Of a stretch of 29,711 nucleotides of DNA, positions 23,393 through 29,711 are shown in pieces. Position numbers and translations under genes: made by a program. The notes under the pieces were generated by a model. That model was not told where the DNA came from. It ran no database searches and worked only from the letters and a program-made list of their open reading frames with translations. The DNA lies in contig CAZSFR010000007.1 of NCBI GenBank assembly GCA_964606295.1, positions 1 through 29,711 of the forward strand, read 5' to 3'. Position 1 is the first letter of the stretch; every line of letters begins with the position of its first letter. The DNA comes from JAGOPB01 sp964606295 (GTDB lineage Bacteria > Patescibacteriota > Minisyncoccia > Phycocordibacterales > UBA9973).

Positions 23393-24886
23393 ATGCATAA
23401 TAGCTATATGACAGATGCCAAAATAGCAGACATTACTGCCCTCTCTGACAACAAGTTCAGTAAAGCTGAAATCGATCTTATCAGCCGTGCCTTCTATTTC
23501 TCTCAAAGTGCACACGAGGGGCAGAAGAGGGCATCTGGAGAGCCGTACTTCAATCACGTCGTTGCTACTGCCAAAAACTTGGCGCGATACGAAATGGACG
23601 CAACAACGATTGCGGCCGGACTTATGCATGATGTCGTCGAGGATACTCAAGTAAAAGAAACAGAGCTGGAGAAAAATTTTGGCAAAGAAATCGCAACTCT
23701 CGTCGAAGGAGTTACGAAGCTTGGTAAGTTAAAATATCACGGCGAGGAGAGACACGTGGAGAGTTTGCGCAAGTTTTTCATGGCCTCAGCCAAAGACGTG
23801 CGCATCGTCATGATCAAGCTCGCTGATCGACTTCACAACTTAGAAACACTCGAATTCGTCAAACCTGAAAAGCGCGAGCGTATCGCTCTCGAATCTATCG
23901 AGGTCTATGCTCCGCTTGCAAACCGTTTGGGTATAGGAAAACTTCGCGGTGAGATAGAAGATGCGGCGTTTCCCTTTGCCTACCCAAAAGAATACGAACA
24001 AGTAACTCAAATACTAAAAGAGAAAGCTCATATCAACCAATCCTACCTCGAAAAGATTGATAGGCAACTCGAAAAGGAACTCACAAGTAACCGTGTCCGT
24101 GTAGAGAAAATAGACTTTCGCATCAAACATAAATTCTCACTTTGGAAGAAGCTCAAAAAATATGACTTCGATTTGGATCGCATCTACGACCTTGTTGCGC
24201 TTCGTGTCATTGTCAGTAATGTTGCTGATTGTTACCGCGTCCTCGGTGTCATACACCAAATGTGGCGCCCTCTTCCTGGGCGCATTAAGGACTATATTGC
24301 TCTTCCAAAATTGAACGGATACCAATCCATACATACAACCATTTTTACTGGTGAAGGAAGCATTGCTGAAATCCAGATCCGCACCAAAGAAATGCACGCA
24401 CAAGCAGAATACGGTGTAGCGTCTCATGTTGTGTACAAGCAACAAATGGAGAAATCTAAATCCCCAAACGACCCAAAATTTAAATGGATGAATCAGTTCA
24501 AAGCACTTGGAAATGCCGAAACGCAAGACCCGAGTCAATACTTGCAGTCTCTCAAACTTGATACATTTTCTGATCGCATTTTCGTCTTCACTCCCAAAGG
24601 CGACGTGATCGACCTACCCGAAGGCTCGTCAGCAATCGATTTCGCATACAGCATCCACTCTGATGTCGGTGACCACCTATCGCAAGTAAAGATCAATGGA
24701 AAAATTGAGAAAATTTATGCAACACTCAAATCAGGCGACATCGTGAATGTTATCTCGAGCAAAAATGCTGCACCGTCTTCCAAATGGCTCGACTTTACCA
24801 AATCAACAATGGCAAAAAAGCACATAAACTCATATTTGAAGGAGCATTCACTTTTGCAAAAGTTTTTGAGCTTCGGAAAGAAATAA
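23393..24886 (+). CDS. RelA/SpoT-type (p)ppGpp synthetase/hydrolase, short C-terminus
   Basis: Makes and degrades the alarmone (p)ppGpp. The 497-residue protein has an HD hydrolase domain (His55 in YFNHVV, His79-Asp80 in GLMHDVVEDT, then KLADRLHNLETL near 143-154) and a synthetase domain (RIYDLVALRVIV, PGRIKDYIALPKLNGYQSIHTT, EIQIRTKEMHAQAEYGVASH). A TGS domain follows (about 397-455, DRIFVFTPKGDVIDLPEGSSAIDFAY). It then stops after a short helix: the zinc-finger and ACT domains of the usual roughly 730-residue protein are missing. Both active sites look intact. The ATG at 23393 has a GGAGGA ribosome-binding site 4-6 nt upstream, in contrast to the leaderless neighbours. Confidence 0.92.
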   Translation: MHNSYMTDAKIADITALSDNKFSKAEIDLISRAFYFSQSAHEGQKRASGEPYFNHVVATAKNLARYEMDATTIAAGLMHDVVEDTQVKETELEKNFGKEIATLVEGVTKLGKLKYHGEERHVESLRKFFMASAKDVRIVMIKLADRLHNLETLEFVKPEKRERIALESIEVYAPLANRLGIGKLRGEIEDAAFPFAYPKEYEQVTQILKEKAHINQSYLEKIDRQLEKELTSNRVRVEKIDFRIKHKFSLWKKLKKYDFDLDRIYDLVALRVIVSNVADCYRVLGVIHQMWRPLPGRIKDYIALPKLNGYQSIHTTIFTGEGSIAEIQIRTKEMHAQAEYGVASHVVYKQQMEKSKSPNDPKFKWMNQFKALGNAETQDPSQYLQSLKLDTFSDRIFVFTPKGDVIDLPEGSSAIDFAYSIHSDVGDHLSQVKINGKIEKIYATLKSGDIVNVISSKNAAPSSKWLDFTKSTMAKKHINSYLKEHSLLQKFLSFGKK

Positions 24887-24906
24887 AATATCTACTTAAA
24901 ATAGTC

Positions 24907-25917
24907 TTAGAGCGAAAAATTCTTTATATCGTAGAGATTGTCGTCGTCTTCCTCTTTTTCAACTGGAGCTCGATCGTCTACCATTTGCATTTCTTCTGGT
25001 AGAGTCATTGATTGCTCCGATTCTACAGGTGGTACAATGTCTTTAATCTGTGATGCCTCGAATTTTTCAAGTGCTTCGTGAGGATTTCTCTTTTCGACAT
25101 GCTCAACGACAGAAAGTATCGTATGTAAATCCTCATTTGAGAAAAAGTCTATTGTGATTTTGCCACCGTTTTCCTTACGCTCGATGTGCACACGTGTGCC
25201 GAGAGCTTCTGCGAGTTTGGTTTCCATCTCCTGCACTTCTGGGTCTTGCCTGAGTTCTGGTTTACGAACACGGTCTGTCGCAATAGTACGGGCAACTCTT
25301 TCTGCCTCACGAACACTCATTTTCTTGTACATGATTTCCTTGAAGAGAACGATCTGTTCTTCTGATCGTCCGTTCAACATGAGAATCGGACGGGTGTGCC
25401 CTTCAGAAATCTTCCCTTGCGTGAGTGCATCTATTACCTCTTGCGGAAGCGTCATAAGACGAAGCGTGTTGGAAACATACTCACGACTTTTTCCTACTTT
25501 CTGTCCAATCTGTGCATGAGTAAAATGGAACTCGTCTTGAAGACGAAGGAAAGCTCTGGCGCGGTCAACAGGATTGAGATCTTCGCGTTGAAGGTTCTCG
25601 ATGATTGCGAGCTCGAGCTTCGTCATATTATCATCACCAACCCTGATGATTGCTGGTACTTGAGAAAGTCCTGCTATTTTCGACGCGCGCAAACGACGCT
25701 CTCCAGCGATAAGTTCGTACTCAGTCAGCATTCCCCCTTCTGGGGTTTCTTTCTCAAGCCGTGATACGGTGAGAGGTTGGAGTAATCCGTACTGGCGAAT
25801 TGAAGAAGCGAGATCACTCAATGCGCGCTCGTCGAATTCCCTTCGTGGCTGGTATGGGTTTGGATGAATCTTTTCAACATCGATCCAGAAAATTGAGTTT
25901 TCGAAATGAGATGGCAT
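24907..25917 (-). CDS. parB: ParB-family chromosome partitioning protein
   Basis: CTP-dependent DNA clamp that binds parS and helps segregate the chromosome. The 336-residue protein has the N-terminal ParB/Srx domain (IHPNPYQPRREFDERALSDLA at about 17-37, and the nucleotide-binding GERRLRA at 72-78), the ENLQREDLNPVDRARAF block, and a helix-turn-helix DNA-binding region (about 133-165, THAQIGQKVGKSREYVSNTLRL). A C-terminal part ends in an acidic tail (EKEEDDDNLYDI). No parA is next to it and no parS-like TGTTTCACGTGAAACA was found nearby. It converges on the RelA/SpoT gene. The 163 nt between it and tRNA-Leu (25918-26080) hold a tandem TTTAAACTT-type repeat and no gene. Confidence 0.92.
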   Translation of the reverse strand: MPSHFENSIFWIDVEKIHPNPYQPRREFDERALSDLASSIRQYGLLQPLTVSRLEKETPEGGMLTEYELIAGERRLRASKIAGLSQVPAIIRVGDDNMTKLELAIIENLQREDLNPVDRARAFLRLQDEFHFTHAQIGQKVGKSREYVSNTLRLMTLPQEVIDALTQGKISEGHTRPILMLNGRSEEQIVLFKEIMYKKMSVREAERVARTIATDRVRKPELRQDPEVQEMETKLAEALGTRVHIERKENGGKITIDFFSNEDLHTILSVVEHVEKRNPHEALEKFEASQIKDIVPPVESEQSMTLPEEMQMVDDRAPVEKEEDDDNLYDIKNFSL

Positions 25918-26080
25918 AGCTAAGTTAAAAGTTTAAAGTTTAAAGCTAATAGTTGGTGGGTGGACGTGTTCATTGTAGCAAGTGTGAGCGAACTGACCAA
26001 ACTTTATTCTGTGAGTAATCTGTGATATAACTGTGCGTATAAGTTTGTATTTTCCTTTGCTAAATAATGAAACTTAAAAT

Positions 26081-26166
26081 GCCCAGATGGCGGAATGGTA
26101 GACGCGATGGACTCAAAATCCATTGATAGCAATATCATGAGAGTTCGAGTCTCTCTCTGGGCACCA
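26081..26166 (+). tRNA. tRNA-Leu (anticodon CAA), CCA encoded
   Basis: Class II tRNA with acceptor GCCCAGA / TCTGGGC, D arm with AATGGTAGACG, anticodon loop CTCAAAA giving CAA, a long variable arm (TGATAGCAATATCATG) and T arm with GTTCGAGTC. The discriminator A and CCA are encoded, unlike in tRNA-Gln. Its 3' end is the left arm of the hairpin at 26161-26207. Confidence 0.95.
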
Positions 26167-26207
26167 GAAAAATAATGTAGCTTCATGCTACATTATTTTT
26201 CTGGTGC
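26161..26207 (+). terminator. Perfect 21-bp hairpin overlapping the tRNA-Leu 3' end
   Basis: GCACCAGAAAAATAATGTAGC (26161-26181, 21 nt) and its exact complement (26187-26207) are separated by TTCAT. The first six bases are the end of the tRNA acceptor and CCA. It resembles a terminator with T-rich 3' arm, but it is unusually long and includes the tRNA end, so tRNA maturation must compete with it. Confidence 0.75.
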
Positions 26208-26217
26208 TCTAATTATA

Positions 26218-26406
26218 CACTTTGCTCGAACTTTTTTCGAAGCACAAAGTGACTAATACAATACGGACTCGGTTTTGCGGAAGCATTTATCTCTGGGATA
26301 TGGTTTCCGCAAAACCTCGGCTACTTTCGGATTTCGCAAGCGGAGGAGGAGGGGTCTGGGGAGGGATCCTCCGCTTGCTCCATCTGTTTTCTTTTGGCGA
26401 AATTCG
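26218..26406. repeat. Cluster of inverted repeats downstream of tRNA-Leu
   Basis: Four hairpin-forming pairs fill most of the 268-nt gap (26208-26475). CACTTTG (26218-26224) pairs with CAAAGTG (26245-26251), with TCGAA/TTCGA inside. GGTTTTGCGGAA (26271-26282) pairs with TTCCGCAAAACC (26305-26316), and GCAAGCGGAGGA (26336-26347) with TCCTCCGCTTGC (26367-26378). An outer CGGATTTCGC (26328-26337) pairs with GCGAAATTCG (26397-26406). The centre is G-rich on the + strand. No coding region is convincing here. Confidence 0.75.
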
Positions 26407-26440
26407 GGGCGGGCATGTCCTATGTGAATTATATTGCACA

Positions 26441-26469
26441 TTGTAATAGAATGCAAGTTGTAATATACT
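26441..26469 (+). promoter_or_regulatory. Promoter and repeat operator of the XRE operon (predicted leaderless)
   Basis: TTGTAA (26441-26446), 17-nt spacer, TATACT (26464-26469), then 6 nt to the ATG. A direct repeat starting TTGTAATA occurs at 26441 and 26458, each followed by a TGCAA core (26452-26456 and 26469-26473); an inverted ATTGCA lies at 26433-26438. The repeats cover both hexamers, a typical layout for autorepression by the XRE protein. Confidence 0.65.
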
Positions 26470-26475
26470 GCAATT

Positions 26476-26679
26476 ATGTCATCAGGTATAAAACTAGGTC
26501 AAAACCTACGAAAAATCAGAACAAAAAAGAAAATGACGCAAGGAGACCTTGCGTCTGCTTTGAATGTTGATAGAGCGTATATTAGCAACATTGAAAATGG
26601 CCGAATGAACCCTACCTTATCTACTTTGGAAAAAATCTCTCAAGCTTTGGGTATTTCCAGTAGCGAACTTTTAAAATAA
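26476..26679 (+). CDS. XRE-family HTH transcriptional regulator
   Basis: A 67-residue protein that is almost only a lambda-repressor-like helix-turn-helix: LGQNLRKIRTKKKMTQGDLASALNVDRAYISNIENGRMNPTLSTLEKISQALGIS, with MTQGDLASAL and DRAYISNIENG as the recognition region. No other domain is attached. It probably dimerises and represses its own promoter through the TTGTAATA/TGCAA repeats at 26433-26474. It leads an operon with a 527-aa protein (4 nt after its stop) and a zinc-peptidase-like protein. Its codon use is AT-rich like those genes. Such a small regulator beside tRNA-Leu fits a phage-like or integrative element, or an antitoxin-style control gene. Confidence 0.9.
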   Translation: MSSGIKLGQNLRKIRTKKKMTQGDLASALNVDRAYISNIENGRMNPTLSTLEKISQALGISSSELLK

Positions 26680-26683
26680 ATTT

Positions 26684-28267
26684 ATGGAAAACAATGGATT
26701 TAATAAAATTGTAAATAATATAAATGAACAAAAGGGAAATTTCGGTGAACCTCTTATTGAAAAACTTGGCTTAAAAACTGGCAAAGAAGTTTCTCTTGTT
26801 AAGCGTTCAGTTTCGGAAAATTCCGATATCGGGGTTGGTCAAAAAATTCAAGGTAAACTTATTCAAGATGTCCATATTGGTAAACCGATTGAATTGGAAA
26901 ATTCTAATACAAGCCCAATAAAAGAAATCAAAGAAGAACAAGGAAAGTATTTCATAAAAACACTTACTTCTGTTTATGAGCTTTTTCTTCAAGCAAAAGA
27001 TGAGGAAAATTTAGAAAAAATCTCTGACCTACGGGAAACAATAAAAAATATTGAATCAAATATTCACTTGCAACCACGATCATTGCAGGATATTTGGAAT
27101 AATGTAAAGGACAAAATTTGTGAGAAAGTAGAAATTCAAAACCAAAATTTTCTTTTCACAAATGTGTCTTTTGGCATGAGAGAGCAGGTGGTCGCATTTG
27201 TACAGGATGAAAACAATAAAGATATTTGGAAGACAAGAGTCTTTCGGTATTCTGGCTCGGATCATCAGTGGAAGTCATATCCAGGGAAACGTGCAAATGG
27301 AGATATTATGAAAGGCGAAGAAAATAGTAAATTACACCACTATGTTCAAAGTGCAAAACTACATAAAGATATTTATAAAATCATTGAATCACTACCGAAG
27401 GTTAATGAGAATGTTCATTATAGTGAATATATCCCTAAACAAGCGAAAGATGGCAAGGGTGGTAAATATGAAAATGAGTTTGAATTTAAGGAGAATTATG
27501 AAACTTTAAAAAATAAAGAGTGGGCACAATTTCAAAATTATGCGATAAAAAATTTCCAGTATGTTTATGAGAGATTTGTAATACACGCTGGCCATTTTAA
27601 TGACTTTACCTTAGATGGAGGTTTGTATAAGTGGCTTACTGCCCTAGAATCTACACCAGAATTTAAAAATATAAAAGATGAACTGGAAAAGCTAAATAGA
27701 GATTTTAAACAAAAAGAACTGCTTGAGAAAAATAATTTATACAAAATGGACAGAATTGGTAACGAGAAGCCAGAGCTTAAATTTTTTTTAGATTCATATA
27801 AAAAAAATATCGGTGATTACGTTGAGCGAATGTTTAAAGCCAAACTCCCTGAGACTATGACACCAAATTTTGACAATTATATTAATAAATACGAAAAACC
27901 TGACATCAATGCTCATGATAAAAACAATATTTATATTGAGGAATACAAAGTTGAAAGCCCAGATGGTGATGAATTAATTTTTGCTATGGCTTATGATGAT
28001 AAAGGTAGAGTTTATATAGATAATATCTATAATCCAAAATCTAAAATGAACAGTTACGGGACAATTGAACCAATAACACAAATGGGGTATCTAGTTTTTA
28101 AGCCAGAGGATTACTACAATCAAACAGTTATAGGTATTCCAGAAAAATATATAAACAATCCCAGCCATGAATTAGATGATTATGTTGATATAAGTGCTTT
28201 ATGGGCAACAGTACCAGTAATTAAACAATACAGGCAAGAACTTATTAAAAGAGGAGTTTTGAAATAA
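26684..28267 (+). CDS. Hypothetical 527-aa protein of the XRE operon
   Basis: No family is recognised with confidence. The protein is Lys/Glu/Asn-rich and soluble, without signal peptide or transmembrane helix. Three parts can be described. Residues about 50-98 form a small beta-type module (GQKIQGKLIQDVHIGKPIE, then SNTSPI and SVYEL). Residues about 158-240 contain VAFVQDENNKDIWKTRVFRYSGSD, QWKSYPGKRANG and KLHHYVQSAKLH. A C-terminal module (about 415-527) has EYKVESPDGDELIFAMAYDD and MGYLVFKPEDYYNQ. I associate the first two patterns loosely with uncharacterised Parcubacteria proteins. It lies 4 nt after the XRE stop and 4 nt before the zincin gene, so all three are one AT-rich operon. Confidence 0.65.
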   Translation: MENNGFNKIVNNINEQKGNFGEPLIEKLGLKTGKEVSLVKRSVSENSDIGVGQKIQGKLIQDVHIGKPIELENSNTSPIKEIKEEQGKYFIKTLTSVYELFLQAKDEENLEKISDLRETIKNIESNIHLQPRSLQDIWNNVKDKICEKVEIQNQNFLFTNVSFGMREQVVAFVQDENNKDIWKTRVFRYSGSDHQWKSYPGKRANGDIMKGEENSKLHHYVQSAKLHKDIYKIIESLPKVNENVHYSEYIPKQAKDGKGGKYENEFEFKENYETLKNKEWAQFQNYAIKNFQYVYERFVIHAGHFNDFTLDGGLYKWLTALESTPEFKNIKDELEKLNRDFKQKELLEKNNLYKMDRIGNEKPELKFFLDSYKKNIGDYVERMFKAKLPETMTPNFDNYINKYEKPDINAHDKNNIYIEEYKVESPDGDELIFAMAYDDKGRVYIDNIYNPKSKMNSYGTIEPITQMGYLVFKPEDYYNQTVIGIPEKYINNPSHELDDYVDISALWATVPVIKQYRQELIKRGVLK

Positions 28268-28271
28268 TTTT

Positions 28272-29285
28272 ATGGAAAATATAAACGAATTTAAAAAAGA
28301 AAATACAGAAAAACAGACACCGGAACCACTATTTCAAAAAGTAGTTGGAAGCACATTAGAATATCGTGATAGTGTATCGCGAGCCTTAAATAATCAATTT
28401 AAAGAACAGAATATCTCTGGCGCATCAGTAAAAGAATTATTAGCCCACGAGATTCAGAAAACAAATGAACAATATCAGATTATTTTTTCAGCTAACGCTG
28501 TCACCGATGAACTTTTACAAAAATATGGTAGAGAAAAATTAGAAGTGCCACCACAAGCCATTCATCTTTTTGAAAAAAAACTTCTCGTTACAAAACCAGA
28601 CCAACACATAATAGATGCAGGATTTACTCCTCAAGGACAGATGATTATTCTAAGTGAAAGAGTACATGAAAATAATATTGTGTTTGCCTCTACTCTTATC
28701 CATGAAATGATGCATGCTAAATCTCATAATGCAGTTAAAATTGAAGTAGATGCTAATAATGTGCCAGAATCTATTGGAGTGTATCGCGGAGGATTACAAA
28801 TCGGAACAAAAGATGGAAAAACATGCTTAATAAATATTGATGAGGGTTTGACAGAAATTATTGCTATAAACCTACTTCCAAAATTATTAGAAACTCCAAC
28901 TCTAAAAGAAGAAGCCCAAAAGCAAGAAATAATCAAAGAAGCTTTCAAAAAAACATACAACCCTTCTTTCAGCATGGATGAAATTTTATTCATAAAAACC
29001 GATTCCACTGGGCAAATTCTTGATGACGAAGAACATGGATATTTAGAACAACGAAATCTTGTACACTTACTTACACAAAAATTATATGAGCGTAATACTT
29101 CTCGCTTTAAAGACAAAAAAGATGTTGAGGATTTTCTTATCGGAGCAAAGGTAACGGGACATCTTGTAGAACTTGCAAACCTTATTGATACAACATTTGG
29201 TAAAGGAAGTTTTAGAAAAATTGCAGAAAGTGATTATGATATTTATGATTCTGAATCGGTGAAAAAACTTATTGAATCACTTTAA
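28272..29285 (+). CDS. Zinc metallopeptidase-like protein (HExxH)
   Basis: A 337-residue soluble protein with a zincin signature: STLIHEMMHAKSH (His144, Glu145 and His148 as HExxH) and, 43 residues later, IDEGLTEIIAIN, where Glu191 or Glu195 can be the third zinc ligand as in gluzincins. The rest is charged and helical (about 20-70 and 200-337). No signal peptide is seen, so it probably acts in the cytoplasm. A metallopeptidase in an XRE operon recalls ImmA/IrrE peptidases that cleave phage-type repressors, but the sequence around HExxH is not obviously ImmA. A zinc-dependent toxin is also possible. It starts 4 nt after the 527-aa gene. Confidence 0.7.
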   Translation: MENINEFKKENTEKQTPEPLFQKVVGSTLEYRDSVSRALNNQFKEQNISGASVKELLAHEIQKTNEQYQIIFSANAVTDELLQKYGREKLEVPPQAIHLFEKKLLVTKPDQHIIDAGFTPQGQMIILSERVHENNIVFASTLIHEMMHAKSHNAVKIEVDANNVPESIGVYRGGLQIGTKDGKTCLINIDEGLTEIIAINLLPKLLETPTLKEEAQKQEIIKEAFKKTYNPSFSMDEILFIKTDSTGQILDDEEHGYLEQRNLVHLLTQKLYERNTSRFKDKKDVEDFLIGAKVTGHLVELANLIDTTFGKGSFRKIAESDYDIYDSESVKKLIESL

Positions 29286-29289
29286 TTTT

Positions 29290-29306
29290 AGGGAGTCTCT
29301 TTATGC
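29290..29306 (+). repeat. Repeat AGGGAGTSTCTTTATGC, copy 1
   Basis: AGGGAGTCTCTTTATGC lies directly before the N run, and AGGGAGTGTCTTTATGC recurs at 29607-29623 with one mismatch. Both contain a Shine-Dalgarno-like AGGGAG and an ATG. The pair flanks the acyl-CoA dehydrogenase fragment. Confidence 0.8.
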
Positions 29307-29316
29307 NNNNNNNNNN
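29307..29316. other. Assembly gap (10 Ns)
   Basis: Ten undetermined bases mark a scaffold join of unknown real length. Sequence to the right should not be assumed to be contiguous with, or from the same genome as, the left side. Confidence 0.99.
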
Positions 29317-29587
29317 AAAACTGGAAGCATCTAGACAGTTTGCATATGCAGCCTGTGATTCATTCGCAAAAGGAAAATCAGTTGATCAAGATATTGTAAT
29401 GATAAAAATATTTACTTACGAAACTTGTCAGGATATTCTAAAAGAATGTGCCCATCTTCATGGGGCAGAATCTTTTTTGAAGTCTCATTGGTTATCACAT
29501 GTTATTGCTGACTCTCAAGCTTTTACACTGGCGGCTGGCACATCGGAAGTAATGAAAGATATGCTCGCTGGTATGTTGCAGATGTAA
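29317..29587 (+). CDS. Acyl-CoA dehydrogenase, C-terminal fragment (5' end lost in gap)
   Basis: About 90 residues after the Ns, read in the frame beginning at 29318. They match the C-terminal helical bundle of acyl-CoA dehydrogenases: LEASRQFAYAACDSFAKG, then a helix with ECAHLHGAESFLKSHWLSHVIADSQ, and the diagnostic end AAGTSEVMKDMLAGML. The AGTSE loop near the end normally contacts FAD. The catalytic part and start are missing, and the ATG before the gap cannot be assumed to belong to it. Fatty-acid beta-oxidation enzymes are generally absent from Patescibacteria, so this is probably from another organism joined by the scaffolder. Confidence 0.75.
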
Positions 29588-29606
29588 TGATTTTTAAATC
29601 TAAATA

Positions 29607-29623
29607 AGGGAGTGTCTTTATGC
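29607..29623 (+). repeat. Repeat AGGGAGTSTCTTTATGC, copy 2
   Basis: Second copy (G at the variable position), 20 nt after the acyl-CoA dehydrogenase stop. It is followed by a GC-rich stretch to the window end whose composition differs from everything to the left. An ATG inside it opens a frame of only 15 codons. Confidence 0.8.
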
Positions 29624-29641
29624 GCGCGAATGGGTGGGCAA

Positions 29642-29665
29642 AGTGCGTGCGTACTCGCACGCACT
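29642..29665. repeat. Perfect 10-bp inverted repeat in the GC-rich tail
   Basis: AGTGCGTGCG and CGCACGCACT are exact complements separated by TACT. No T-run follows, so it is not an obvious intrinsic terminator. The remaining bases to the window end show nothing recognisable. Confidence 0.6.
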
Positions 29666-29711
29666 AGGGTCAAGCGCATTTGCATCTGAGCCTCGGGCAT
29701 TTCCGCTAGTG

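Noticed and set aside
25918..26080. parS site near parB
   Set aside because: No match to the TGTTTCACGTGAAACA palindrome; only an AT-rich tandem repeat is present.
26222..26446. Plus-strand frame of 74 codons with a Gly-rich stretch
   Set aside because: Its codons come from the inverted repeats and G-rich core; no start signal and no protein-like pattern.
1..29711. CRISPR array or insertion sequence
   Set aside because: No regularly spaced repeats and no transposase or integrase reading frame were seen in the window.

Overview
The window looks like chromosome from an ultra-small member of the Candidate Phyla Radiation (Patescibacteria, most likely a Parcubacteria/Paceibacteria lineage). This is inferred from compact single-copy housekeeping genes, a shortened division cluster, several trimmed enzymes, tRNA-Gln without an encoded CCA, and PBP2 and small membrane proteins of the kind seen in that group. 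No rRNA or database search was available, so the lineage is an inference.

Layout. 1-661: two small membrane proteins on the + strand. 668-5482: a minus-strand division and cell-wall operon, mraZ-rsmH-ftsL-ftsI-murF, led by a promoter carrying in-phase MraZ-type TGGGA boxes. 5516-9758: lysS, greA, PBP2 (mrdA) and a small MreD-position membrane protein, all minus. 9845-10774: a sigma-70 factor of Bacteroidota type. 10781-13292: small accessory genes (secreted/membrane protein, cytidylyltransferase, CYTH protein, pyroglutamyl peptidase, alpha/beta hydrolase, tautomerase-like protein). 13987-14131: tRNA-Gln and a 32-bp partial copy of it. 14256-18750: dnaX, a possible small RNA, and the serS-ftsQ-dus operon. 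18806-25917: dprA, a structured leader with a small ORF, topA, a two-TM protein, a RelA/SpoT homologue and parB.

26081-29285 looks accessory. tRNA-Leu(CAA) ends in a perfect 21-bp hairpin, followed by a cluster of nested inverted repeats and an AT-rich three-gene operon: an XRE regulator with repeats over its own promoter, a 527-aa protein of unknown function, and an HExxH zinc-peptidase-like protein. After a run of ten Ns (29307-29316) the sequence encodes the C-terminus of an acyl-CoA dehydrogenase and then turns GC-rich; this tail is probably a scaffold misjoin.

The most general signal is promoter architecture. At nine minus- or plus-strand operon-lead genes a sigma-70 type -10 hexamer lies only 6-9 nt (seven times exactly 6 nt) before the start codon, which predicts leaderless mRNAs. 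mraZ, ftsI and the RelA/SpoT gene instead have Shine-Dalgarno sequences. This pattern also settles several start codons. Other points of interest are a MurF without its N-terminal domain, a DnaX without its zinc module, and the unexplained XRE/unknown/zincin operon next to tRNA-Leu.
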